A stretch of DNA of 64,000 bases from Rubinisphaera italica. Lineage in GTDB: Bacteria > Planctomycetota > Planctomycetia > Planctomycetales > Planctomycetaceae. The translations under genes and the position numbers were made by a program. Positions 36,806 through 44,726 of this stretch are shown here, one piece after another. The notes under the pieces were generated by a model. The model was given only the letters and a program-made list of their open reading frames with translations, did not search any database and was not told where the DNA came from. The stretch lies in NCBI RefSeq assembly GCF_007859715.1, contig NZ_SJPG01000001.1:4904001-4968000 (forward strand), given 5' to 3'. The first letter of the stretch is position 1. Every line of letters begins with the position of its first letter.

Positions 36806-37718
36806 ACTGATTGAAAATCCAGTGATGAAGGTCCGGGCGATCACGCCCTGGTTCGGTGGCAAACGAACGCTGGCTCCGAAAATTGTGGAGCTGCTCGGTA
36901 AGCATACGCAGTACTTCGAACCGTTCTGTGGTTCGATGGCCGTCCTGCTTGCCAAGGAGAAATCGCAAAAGGAAACCGTCAATGATCTGCACGGCGACTT
37001 GAATAATCTGGCTCGCGTCATCGCGGATCCAGATCAGGCACCCAAACTCTATTTGCGATTGATGGCCACGCCAATGGCCGAGGAGCTGCTCGAGCAGGCA
37101 AAATATGAACTGGCCGAAATGACGGCCGTTCCTGAATCCGGTGTCACGGCTGCCATGCTCGATCGAGCCTATTGGTATTTCATCGCGTCCTGGATGGGAC
37201 GCAACGGGACGGCCGGAACTGCCCGCGTTGATTATCAGATTGCTGTTCGATGGACAAAGAACGGCGGCTCACCAACGGTCCGATTTCAGAATGCCGTCGA
37301 CTCACTGCCCGCCTGGCATCGTCGTTTACTCAATGTGGTGATTCTCCGACGGGATGCCTTTAAGATTCTCGACCGCTTTGAGGATGTTCCACAGACGGCC
37401 ATTTATTGCGATCCACCCTACATGATCGACACGCGGTCGAAGGGACGCACAAAGAATGGTGGCGGCGGTCATTATCTGCACGAATTCGAACACACATCAG
37501 GTCTCTACGATCGTGATGATCATGCTTGCATGGCTGAGATTCTTCGCGGGTACCGCTCTGCTCGAATCGTCGTCTCTTATTACGACTCACCAAAGATCCG
37601 CGAACTGTATGAAGGTTGGAACTTTCATTGTCACAAGATGAATAAACAGCTGCACGCTCAGAACGGTCGGGGGGCTCGAAAGAAAGAAGCGCCCGAAGTT
37701 TTGATCTGCAATTTTTGA
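36795..37718 (+). CDS. D12-class (Dam-type) N6-adenine DNA methyltransferase
   Basis: 307 residues. SAM-binding motif ITPWFGGKRTLAPKI near the N-terminus and EPFCGSMAVLL (motif I), catalytic DPPYMIDT (motif IV) near residue 211, and VVSYYDSPKI. It methylates adenine in a short target, perhaps to evade host restriction. No cognate endonuclease adjoins, so it is an orphan phage methylase. An ATG 18 nt upstream lacks a ribosome-binding site. Confidence 0.9.
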   Translation: MANELIENPVMKVRAITPWFGGKRTLAPKIVELLGKHTQYFEPFCGSMAVLLAKEKSQKETVNDLHGDLNNLARVIADPDQAPKLYLRLMATPMAEELLEQAKYELAEMTAVPESGVTAAMLDRAYWYFIASWMGRNGTAGTARVDYQIAVRWTKNGGSPTVRFQNAVDSLPAWHRRLLNVVILRRDAFKILDRFEDVPQTAIYCDPPYMIDTRSKGRTKNGGGGHYLHEFEHTSGLYDRDDHACMAEILRGYRSARIVVSYYDSPKIRELYEGWNFHCHKMNKQLHAQNGRGARKKEAPEVLICNF

Positions 37719-37732
37719 ATGAAAGCCAACTC

Positions 37733-37867
37733 ATGAAACGAATTCTCGCTGGTCTGTTTGTCGCGATTGCGACGGTTTATCTCGGGCTGTGGATCTATCA
37801 GATTGGTTTTTCTGATGGCGTCAATGAAGGAATGAAAGCACTCGAATTGAACAATCATCAACATTGA
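37733..37867 (+). CDS. Small single-helix membrane protein (44 residues)
   Basis: Reads MKRILAGLFVAIATVYLGLW and ends NNHQH. One membrane helix with a positive N-terminus. It fits tightly between the methylase and the next gene (14 nt and 12 nt), supporting a real gene. Function unknown. Confidence 0.6.
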   Translation: MKRILAGLFVAIATVYLGLWIYQIGFSDGVNEGMKALELNNHQH

Positions 37868-37879
37868 AAGGTGGCAAAC

Positions 37880-38422
37880 GTGAATCTTAATGCTCTGGTT
37901 GAACGGGCGAAATTTTATCCCGGTTATTGTTTCCCTCGCGAAGTGGAATGGCTCGCAGCGACTGCCGGCCAGCAACGCCAGGACGCGCGGTGGTGTGAGG
38001 TCGGAACACTCTTTGGTAAGTCGCTGATTGTGGTCGGACATTCGTTACCACGGCCTGCAACGCTCGTGTCGGTCGATCTGAATTGGGGTCGCCAGGAAGC
38101 GGCTGGAATCTCAGCGCATACCGCTTTTCGGGAGTTGTCCAACGGACACGGCCTGCAGCTGCACGCGATTCGCTCAGCGTCCGTACAAGCGGCTGAAACT
38201 TTTCCCAATGAATGGTTCGATGTCGTCTATATTGACGCGGCCCACGATTACGAATCGGTGCGCGCCGACATTGATGCCTGGCTGCCGAAGATCCGGACGG
38301 GCGGCATGATCTGCGGACACGATTTCAACGATGCGTTGTTCCCAGGGCTGATCAAAGCCGTCGATGAAACGCCCTTGGAAACTACGAATCCAGCGGGCTC
38401 GATTTGGATGGCTCATGTCTAA
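37880..38422 (+). CDS. Class I SAM-dependent methyltransferase (Methyltransf_24-like)
   Basis: 180 residues from a GTG preceded by AAAGG (an in-frame GTG 9 nt earlier is possible). WCEVGTLFGKSLIVVG is motif I, LVSVDLNWG motif II, VVYIDAAHDYESVRADIDAW motif IV and GGMICGHDF the following strand. This is a Rossmann methyltransferase of the type often acting on sugars or small metabolites. It lies between the DNA methylase and the glycosyltransferase-like genes, which may mark a joint modification task. Confidence 0.75.
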   Translation: MNLNALVERAKFYPGYCFPREVEWLAATAGQQRQDARWCEVGTLFGKSLIVVGHSLPRPATLVSVDLNWGRQEAAGISAHTAFRELSNGHGLQLHAIRSASVQAAETFPNEWFDVVYIDAAHDYESVRADIDAWLPKIRTGGMICGHDFNDALFPGLIKAVDETPLETTNPAGSIWMAHV

Positions 38423-38514
38423 AGCATGGAAGCAAATGGTAAGGAAAACGCGGGATGATCAGTGAGATTTTCCGGACGTGTTTGGTAAAGGGTTTTCTAA
38501 TTAAGGAGCGAATG

Positions 38515-38763
38515 ATGTGTGAATGCAATGACGATTACAGGCCAACTCCACTCGAAGAGATGGACTATGAAAATGAAACCATCATCGACAAGAAACGCGA
38601 GCATCTGCGTCAGAATGGTTGGAAATGGAGTTGCAGCAATCCCTGTTCGTTTTGGATGTGGGAGAAGGAAATCAACGGTCGCCTTTATGTGGTTGGTCAA
38701 TCAACAGCATTTGATTTTCAGAATCAAGAGGATCAACTGAAGTTGGAGGAGACGCAACCATGA
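38515..38763 (+). CDS. Small phage protein with clustered cysteines
   Basis: 82 residues from the second of two adjacent ATGs, with AAGGAG at good spacing. N-terminal MCECNDDY and WSCSNPCSFWMW suggest possible metal binding. ATGA overlap with the next gene. No family recognised. Confidence 0.55.
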   Translation: MCECNDDYRPTPLEEMDYENETIIDKKREHLRQNGWKWSCSNPCSFWMWEKEINGRLYVVGQSTAFDFQNQEDQLKLEETQP

Positions 38764-39107
38764 ATGAGGCTGATGAACTGGCGGATTGGCTGGAAGTTGC
38801 CGGGGCGGCGGCGGTTGGAACAGTAGCTGAAAAGTATCGCAAGATTGTGAACTTACTCAGATCCATAGACGGACGGTCTGTGGTGGAAAGCAGAAAAGGA
38901 AGAATGAAATTTATTGAATTCACGCACAGCGAAACGTCCACTGGCGATCTGTTGATCGCGATTGATGAAATCTCTTCGATCTCGGAAACGAATTGCTACT
39001 CAGGTGGAACTAAGACGCATATCCGCATGAAGGATGGAAGTCAGTTCGATACGCACTGTTCACTGAAAGAAGTCAAACGACGAATCACTGAAACAACGGC
39101 CGTCTAA
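38760..39107 (+). CDS. Small phage protein
   Basis: 115 residues. Helical N-terminus (LADWLEVAGAAAVGTVAEKY) and a beta-rich second half (GDLLIAIDEISSISET...THIRMKDGSQF). Overlaps the previous gene. No family recognised. Confidence 0.58.
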   Translation: MNEADELADWLEVAGAAAVGTVAEKYRKIVNLLRSIDGRSVVESRKGRMKFIEFTHSETSTGDLLIAIDEISSISETNCYSGGTKTHIRMKDGSQFDTHCSLKEVKRRITETTAV

Positions 39108-39123
39108 AACAGAAAGGAATTCG

Positions 39124-39330
39124 TTGCTGATGGTTTCACCAACTCAACAGGAAATCGATGCGGCGAAAATGCGTCGTGAAATGGCTGATCAGGAACAAGA
39201 GATTCTTGACCAGGCTATTCAGCACTGTGGAGTTGGTGCAAAGCGATATGGTCGATGGTGGCTCACTGACAAAATCACGGGTGAGGTTCAGTATTTTTTT
39301 GCAGCTGATTATGGGGATGGCAAATTCTGA
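39124..39330 (+). CDS. Small phage protein
   Basis: 68 residues if begun at TTG 39,124, which has AAAGGA five nt upstream; ATG 39,130 is the alternative. Charged helix (QQEIDAAKMRREMADQEQEI) then RWWLTDKITGEVQYFF. No family recognised. Confidence 0.5.
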   Translation: MLMVSPTQQEIDAAKMRREMADQEQEILDQAIQHCGVGAKRYGRWWLTDKITGEVQYFFAADYGDGKF

Positions 39331-39482
39331 ATGTCACCAAACCCAAAACTGCTGAGCAATTGGCGGCTGCCCGAGAGAAGCGAGTCCTGAAGGAATTGGA
39401 AACCGCTCTCAAAGAGCAACGCGAAATGCTATTCCCGGAAGTGAAATCTGAAGAGATTCAGAAAATCAAATCCAAACTTTGA
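39327..39482 (+). CDS. Small coiled-coil phage protein with no standard start codon
   Basis: An open frame encoding about 51 residues of charged coiled coil (KTAEQLAAAREKRVLKELE...KEQREMLFPEVKSEE). It overlaps the previous stop, but the frame has only CTG (39,327) or internal TTG and ATG codons as possible starts. Either CTG initiation, a frameshift from the previous gene or a shorter product applies. Confidence 0.45.
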   Translation: MNVTKPKTAEQLAAAREKRVLKELETALKEQREMLFPEVKSEEIQKIKSKL

Positions 39483-39510
39483 AATGAAGATTAGAAAGGT
39501 AAACGACGTT

Positions 39511-39837
39511 ATGAGTCTTTCACATCACAACGAGGAGATGAGCGGCGAAACTAGAAAACTGTTTGAGAGTCAGAAAGGCTCTGCCGAGAGATTATATAAA
39601 CAGAAAAACAGAACTGCTCAGCGAGCATGGCCAGAAGGTCGTATTGGTGCATCTGATGATGGCGAGTTAGCCTTTGCGATTGGGGCACATCCTGAAAAGG
39701 AATTGGTCTGCATCGATTTCGGTAAGCCGGTGACATGGACGGCACTGAGCCCGCAACAGGCCGTTGAGTTAGCTCAATGCCTCATAAAACAGGCGAGAGC
39801 AGTATCGTCTGTACCACTGCGAGTGCATCTCCATTAA
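39511..39837 (+). CDS. Small phage protein
   Basis: 108 residues (start 39,484 is an alternative lacking a ribosome-binding site). LAFAIGAHPEKELVCIDFGK and WTALSPQQAVELAQCLIKQA suggest a compact alpha/beta fold. No family recognised. Confidence 0.55.
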   Translation: MSLSHHNEEMSGETRKLFESQKGSAERLYKQKNRTAQRAWPEGRIGASDDGELAFAIGAHPEKELVCIDFGKPVTWTALSPQQAVELAQCLIKQARAVSSVPLRVHLH

Positions 39838-39901
39838 ATCCAGCGATTAACAGATAGATACAAATCCCTCAACTCTCAACCCTAGACACTGGACACTCAA
39901 A

Positions 39902-41215
39902 ATGAAACTCTTCGGAATTGGAACCAACAAAACGGGAACGGTCTCGATGAAATATGCATTCGAGGCGGCTGGCCTGCGCGTTCTGCATGACTGGGCTGCA
40001 GGGCAAATCATTGTCGATGACCTACAGGCCGGACGGGTTCCGGCCGCATTGGAGAAGTATGACATCTTTGTCGATGGTCCCTACATCGACTGTGCCGATC
40101 TGATTCTCGACGCGGTGCCCGATGCAAAACTTTTGTACCAGTGGCGTCCGCTTAACGACTTCATTTGTTCCTCACTGATGCACATCCTTGACAATCGTTT
40201 GAATAAACCAAACGGTCATTGGATGAGCCTGGACACTGATCAGCTCGAAAGACATTGGCACCGTACGCAGGTTGTGGCGCAGAAAGCGCTTTCTCTGGCA
40301 CCGGATCGCGTCGCCGAATATCAGCTCGGAGACAATAGGAGCTGGCGAGCAGCGATGAATAAACTTGGTTACAACCAGGTGGGTGAGTTGCCGAATTATC
40401 ATCGATCACTTGATCGGATCGCCGGAATCGAAGCTCACTATCTGGACCGCAAACCGATCAGTGATACGCCGGTTGTGTTGGCCGTAAGATCGATGAATCA
40501 TTGGGAAACCGGGATCAATAATATTCCCAAGAATGTTGACACTCCGGAGATTCGGCAACGCATTGAAGAATGGTGGCCAAAAAATTTCGAAATGCCATTC
40601 ACGGAATATCGGGCTCGGTTGGCTCAAATTGCTCGAACGAACTGGTCGAAGTGTCCTGGCATCGATTCGCAAATCTGTATTCAGTCCTGGGAAGTGGAGC
40701 GGTTCGCCAATGCAATCGTGATTCCCATTGATGACGATGACTGGCTGGTTCCGGAAATCGTTTCGATTGTTCGGCAAAACCTCAGCGAATCAACACACGC
40801 GGTGTGCTGGCAAGTTGACCGAGTTGCCACGGTCGGGAATGGGAATTATGCGTCCTGGTTGAATGGTGAGCGGAATCGGTTTGCGACGAATGGTTATGCA
40901 CTCGCTCCGCGGTACCGGGATTTGTGCCAGGGTCGAGAATATCGCCTCGCGGCGCATTGTCACCTGGCAGCAGCTCGGCCTGATGCGACGGTCGTTGAAT
41001 TGCCTCAGATTCTCGGGATTGCACCGAGAACATTCGCGGCGGGCTCATTCCTCAATAAAGTCCGCTCCCAGGACGAATTGATATCATTGGCCAGAAAGGC
41101 CAAGGCTGATCACGAAATGCATGAAACCGCATTGCGTCTCGGGGCGACTTTTCAGGAGGAATTTTATCTCCTGGCTCATGCTAATCGTGCACTCTTTGAA
41201 ACGTTGAAAGTCTGA
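39902..41215 (+). CDS. Fusion of sulfotransferase-like and glycosyltransferase-like domains
   Basis: 437 residues. The first 165 look like a PAPS sulfotransferase or P-loop kinase (MKLFGIGTNKTGTVSMKYAF, phosphate-binding GTNKTGT; LLYQWRPLNDFICSS). From about 180 a second domain has IVIPIDDDDWLVPEI, a DxD-like acidic cluster typical of glycosyltransferases. The next gene is another glycosyltransferase. Together they may decorate a surface glycan or phage component; acceptor unknown. Confidence 0.6.
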   Translation: MKLFGIGTNKTGTVSMKYAFEAAGLRVLHDWAAGQIIVDDLQAGRVPAALEKYDIFVDGPYIDCADLILDAVPDAKLLYQWRPLNDFICSSLMHILDNRLNKPNGHWMSLDTDQLERHWHRTQVVAQKALSLAPDRVAEYQLGDNRSWRAAMNKLGYNQVGELPNYHRSLDRIAGIEAHYLDRKPISDTPVVLAVRSMNHWETGINNIPKNVDTPEIRQRIEEWWPKNFEMPFTEYRARLAQIARTNWSKCPGIDSQICIQSWEVERFANAIVIPIDDDDWLVPEIVSIVRQNLSESTHAVCWQVDRVATVGNGNYASWLNGERNRFATNGYALAPRYRDLCQGREYRLAAHCHLAAARPDATVVELPQILGIAPRTFAAGSFLNKVRSQDELISLARKAKADHEMHETALRLGATFQEEFYLLAHANRALFETLKV

Positions 41216-41216
41216 A

Positions 41217-42077
41217 ATGCTTGCTCTGATTACCTGCTACTTCAACCCGTGCGGTTATGAAGCTCCCCTGGCGAATTACTGGCGGTTTCGTCAGGCCGTC
41301 GAACCGGCTCCATTGGTCACGGTCGAATTGTCATACAATGAGACGTTCGTGATTCCGGGATCGATGCGCGTGCATGGCGTTCGTGCAAATCAGATTCTGT
41401 GGCAGAAAGAACGCTTGCTCAATCTGGCGATTGAACGATTGCCGGAAAAGTACGACCGGGTGGCCTGGCTCGATAATGACATTCTGTTTCTCGATCCGGA
41501 TTGGTATTGCGTGACCGAGGATGCTTTGGATCGATGGCCGGTGGTGCAGATGTTTTCGAATTGTCATTGGCTCGATCGGTTTAGCCGGATTGAAAAATCT
41601 CGACCGGGATCGGCGACCATTGAAAGTTATCTGGGAGCTGGTTCTGACAAATCGCATCCCGGCTTTGCCTGGGCAGCTCGGCGCGAAGACATCGCACGCT
41701 GGGGCGGTCTGTTCGATCAGGATGTGACGGGGTCGGGCGATGCCTGGATGACACACGGTTTCTTTCGGGAGTATGACACGCCGATGACTCAACAGGCTTC
41801 GCCTGGCTTGCGACGGGCGGCGCTGGCCTGGTGTGAACGCTTTCAGAGATCCGGCGGAACCGTTGGTCATGTTGTCGGCGATCTGCTGCATCTGTATCAC
41901 GGCTCTTATCAATCGCGTGGGTATTGGGAGCGGTTTTTGATTCAGCGGGATCATAAATTTGATCCGGCAACGGACATCAAAACCGCTCCTAATGGAGCGT
42001 GGATGTGGGCGACACCCAAGCCTGGACTGCATACGGCTGTGGCCGCGAACTTTGCCGGACGAAAAGAGGATTCCTAG
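41217..42077 (+). CDS. Glycosyltransferase-like protein
   Basis: 286 residues. MLALITCYFNPCGYEAPLAN begins a GT-A-like domain with the metal motif WLDNDILFLDPDWY (DxD) near residue 82 and SGDAWMTHGFF further on. One base separates it from the fusion gene upstream. Donor and acceptor unknown. Confidence 0.65.
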   Translation: MLALITCYFNPCGYEAPLANYWRFRQAVEPAPLVTVELSYNETFVIPGSMRVHGVRANQILWQKERLLNLAIERLPEKYDRVAWLDNDILFLDPDWYCVTEDALDRWPVVQMFSNCHWLDRFSRIEKSRPGSATIESYLGAGSDKSHPGFAWAARREDIARWGGLFDQDVTGSGDAWMTHGFFREYDTPMTQQASPGLRRAALAWCERFQRSGGTVGHVVGDLLHLYHGSYQSRGYWERFLIQRDHKFDPATDIKTAPNGAWMWATPKPGLHTAVAANFAGRKEDS

Positions 42078-42195
42078 CTTTCCTCAAGTGGCCTACGATC
42101 CGGCTCTAACCTCATCTGAAGGCTGAAAACGGCAAATTCAAATGGCTGAAATGCTCGATTTTCTTCAAATCTCTTTATTATTTGCTTTATTAAGT

Positions 42196-42213
42196 GTTGT
42201 AATTTATTACAAC
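42196..42213. promoter_or_regulatory. Palindromic operator before the toxin-antitoxin-like pair
   Basis: GTTGTAAT-TT-ATTACAAC, perfect 8-bp arms, about 50 nt before the first gene of the pair. A second partial half-site (ACACAAC) lies at about 42,229-42,235. Autoregulation by the XRE partner is inferred. Confidence 0.5.
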
Positions 42214-42262
42214 GATTATTAGGATATAACACAACTAGGAACAGACAAGAGGAATTCGGGAC

Positions 42263-42496
42263 ATGCCTTATTTTGTATTCATCTGGGACGGCGAAAACGA
42301 TGCTCATATTGCCGAGCATGGTGTCACTCCCGAGGAAGCTGAATTCGTGGTCATGAATCCCGATGAAACCGAAACCAGTCAGCGATACAACCGCACCTAT
42401 GCTTACGGATTTTCGCAGACGGACAAGTTCCTCAAAGTTGTTTACGAACAGTTCGATGAACTGACCGTCTATGTGGTTACCGCCTACGAAGTGTAA
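42263..42496 (+). CDS. BrnT/DUF4258-like putative toxin
   Basis: 77 residues. FVFIWDGENDAHIAEHGVTP and EAEFVVMNPDE match the start of BrnT-type small RNase-like toxins (xWDxxKxxxNxxKHG pattern, here divergent). Beta-rich C-terminus (LKVVYEQFDELTVYVVTAYE). It precedes a gene for an XRE protein, consistent with a toxin-first addiction module. Confidence 0.62.
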   Translation: MPYFVFIWDGENDAHIAEHGVTPEEAEFVVMNPDETETSQRYNRTYAYGFSQTDKFLKVVYEQFDELTVYVVTAYEV

Positions 42497-42507
42497 GGAA
42501 ACGCAAA

Positions 42508-42876
42508 ATGAAGAAGAAAGTCAAACGAGTCAAAAGTCATCCCAAGTTGACTCCAGCCAAGCAGGCCGAATTGAAGCAAGCAGCAGAATCAGAGCAGTTG
42601 CATCGATTTGAACCGGCAGTGAAGGCTCATGATTTACGCATGAAACAAATGGCAATCAACAAACGATTGCTCAAGCAGCTGGCCACTCAGCTGGACAAGG
42701 TCAAGAGCGAGCATAAGTTTTCATTGGCCGATCTGTCCGATCGATCCGGAATCGATCGTCCATCCCTGAGTCGATTATTGAACGGCAAGGCTGAGAATCC
42801 AACGATTGAAACGCTCTCACGAGTTGCTGAAGCCCTGGGCAAACGCATCTCGATCGAGCTTCTTGAAAAGAAATAA
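42508..42876 (+). CDS. XRE-family antitoxin-like regulator
   Basis: 122 residues. A basic Lys-rich N-terminus and helical linker precede an XRE domain (FSLADLSDRSGIDRPSLSRL, ETLSRVAEALGKRISIEL) at about 70-120. Eleven nt downstream of the toxin-like gene. It may neutralise the toxin and bind the palindrome upstream; it might also act in lysogeny control. Confidence 0.65.
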   Translation: MKKKVKRVKSHPKLTPAKQAELKQAAESEQLHRFEPAVKAHDLRMKQMAINKRLLKQLATQLDKVKSEHKFSLADLSDRSGIDRPSLSRLLNGKAENPTIETLSRVAEALGKRISIELLEKK

Positions 42877-42882
42877 TGCGGT

Positions 42883-43164
42883 TCAATTGCCATCGCATTT
42901 CGACTCGATATCGAGTCTCTGTTCAGCCTCAAAGCGCAACCGTTTTTTGGCCTTCAGGATTTTTCTGAAGATTTGCCCGCGATTTTTGCCGAAAGCTTTG
43001 GCCAGGTCTTCGGTACTGAAGCCGGCGGATTCGTTTAAGTACAGCAATGCCAGTTCGTTAAGTTCGCGTGGTGAGTCTCGTTTGCAACGAATTAACGACC
43101 GTATCCAGTCTCCTGGATCCCGCTCTGTGGCGACAATCCTATCGCCATTTATTGACTGAATCAT
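42883..43164 (-). CDS. Helix-turn-helix protein (sigma-region-4-like)
   Basis: 93 residues from the ATG with an excellent GGGGGAGG site; an in-frame upstream start is unlikely. SPRELNELALLYLNESAGFS followed by AKAFGKNRGQIFRKILKAKK is a probable helix-turn-helix. The only minus-strand gene in this part of the phage, convergent with the antitoxin gene, so a regulator of phage transcription is plausible. Confidence 0.55.
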   Translation of the reverse strand: MIQSINGDRIVATERDPGDWIRSLIRCKRDSPRELNELALLYLNESAGFSTEDLAKAFGKNRGQIFRKILKAKKRLRFEAEQRLDIESKCDGN

Positions 43165-43394
43165 CTCAGCCTCCCCCCAAAAGCGCAACGGAATTTCTAT
43201 AAGTAGAGCCGGTGGGAATTGACGATGGACCGTCAATCGGAATCGCTAAGCCATGGATGGCCGTTTGCGATTCCCCTGCTCTGTTATTGATGCTGCGTTC
43301 TGCCCCCCAGCGAATTCTAAGCATTGATGCAAAATCTTGATACCTCTCATTCCCGCCGCTTTTTTTACAACACTCTGTCAAAAAAGCGAGACTC
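43165..43394. promoter_or_regulatory. Divergent regulatory interval with two nested palindromes
   Basis: ATTGACG/CGTCAAT (43,218-43,237, 6-nt loop) is followed by GGAATCGC/GCGATTCC (43,239-43,274, 20-nt loop). The interval separates a leftward helix-turn-helix gene from the rightward gam-to-tail cluster and probably contains promoters for both. Confidence 0.45.
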
Positions 43395-44024
43395 ATGAGC
43401 TGGTATCCAAAACAACGCCTCGCCGCCGAACCCCAGATCGAAACCAGTCAACAACTGGAAATCGCACTGGCGGAAATGGCCGCCATTGAAACCCGCCGCA
43501 AAGCTCTCGAAGCCGCTCGCGAGCAGGATATTCAGCTCGTTAAGGATCGCTGTGAGTCGCATTGTGTGATTCCGGTCGAACGCACTCATACCGCTTTCAA
43601 TGATCGTTTGCAAACGCTCGAAAAAGCCGTCGAAGTTTACGCGAAAGAGAATCGCGAGCAATTGCTGGCCGGTGGCAAAACCAAATCCGTCAAACTGACG
43701 CATGCCACGCTCAAATGGTCGACGTCAAAACAGTCCATCGATTTTCTCGAAAACTGGAATGAGAAAAAGGTGATTGAAATCGTCGATTCCAAAAAGAGCT
43801 TCCTCGCGCAGCTGCTCAAGTGCATCGAATCGATCAAGTGGTTTCGAGCAACGCTCGCCTGTCTGTTCACGATCAAAGTGACGGTCAGCAAAACCGCGAT
43901 CGCCAAAGCCCTCGCCGAAAAGAAGATCACTCCCAAGGAGCTCAAAGGCATCGGTCTGGCCGTGATTCCCGCCAAGGAAAAGTTCTCGATTGATCTGACT
44001 GAGTATCAGGTCACCAACGGTTAA
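43395..44024 (+). CDS. gam: Mu Gam-like host-nuclease inhibitor
   Basis: 209 residues. An N-terminal coiled coil (LEIALAEMAAIETRRKALEA) and the strand region KSVKLTHATLKWSTSKQSID fit the Gam family of double-strand-end binding proteins, which shield phage DNA from RecBCD-type exonucleases. The middle region (KCIESIKWFRATLACLFTIK) is divergent. First gene of the rightward late-side cluster. Confidence 0.75.
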   Translation: MSWYPKQRLAAEPQIETSQQLEIALAEMAAIETRRKALEAAREQDIQLVKDRCESHCVIPVERTHTAFNDRLQTLEKAVEVYAKENREQLLAGGKTKSVKLTHATLKWSTSKQSIDFLENWNEKKVIEIVDSKKSFLAQLLKCIESIKWFRATLACLFTIKVTVSKTAIAKALAEKKITPKELKGIGLAVIPAKEKFSIDLTEYQVTNG

Positions 44025-44063
44025 TCCATGGACGGTTAATTCAGCATCTGCAGGGGGGCTATT

Positions 44064-44726
44064 ATGAATCAATCATTTTTCTACGATCAAGATTTCGCCG
44101 CTCGCGTTCTTAAAATGCAGAATTACGAGCCTCAGTTCGGCGACATTGCGGCCTGTTGGGGTGATGATCTGCAGTCCAAAATTATCACGCTCGGGACGGC
44201 TCGGTTATGGGCACCTGCAGGGCTTCGCCTGGGACCATCGCACGTGGCGATCATGGCCAACGCTCCTGGCAAGACCGAAATGCTGTGGAACGAATCGACC
44301 ACGAATTGTGTTCGCGAGTGCCTGGTTGCCAAGAAGCACCAGAGCGGCGTGCAGGTGCATGCGATCGCAGGTCGGATGCGTGATTATATCTATCACAATG
44401 GTCGCATCGAAATCTTTCGGCTGACCGATCCGACATTGATCACCGAAGAAGACCGGAAGTACTTCGTCCTGAAGATGGCGGATTATCTGGTCGAGCAAGT
44501 CCCGTACGACATGTGCGGGGCGATCATTTCCGGTTTGCGGGTCACGTCTCGGTTGCTGCATTGCCTGGGCTGTGATCGCGAGCATCTGTTTTGCTCGGAC
44601 ATGATTGCCGGTTTGCTAATGCGGATCGGCCTGATGGGTCTTTCGGATCCGGATCATTTCACGCCGGCGGGCCTGCTTCGTTACCTCGTCAATCGCGGTC
44701 TGTATGAGAGGCACATCAAAATATGA
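44064..44726 (+). CDS. Permuted NlpC/P60 (YiiX-like) hydrolase
   Basis: 220 residues. FGDIAACWGDDLQSKIITLG, then LGPSHVAIM (catalytic His) and EHLFCSDMIAGLL (catalytic Cys) follow the circularly permuted papain-like YiiX/YebB order. It could be a cell-wall endopeptidase in lysis or an amidase. No signal peptide. The following gene overlaps its stop. Confidence 0.68.
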   Translation: MNQSFFYDQDFAARVLKMQNYEPQFGDIAACWGDDLQSKIITLGTARLWAPAGLRLGPSHVAIMANAPGKTEMLWNESTTNCVRECLVAKKHQSGVQVHAIAGRMRDYIYHNGRIEIFRLTDPTLITEEDRKYFVLKMADYLVEQVPYDMCGAIISGLRVTSRLLHCLGCDREHLFCSDMIAGLLMRIGLMGLSDPDHFTPAGLLRYLVNRGLYERHIKI

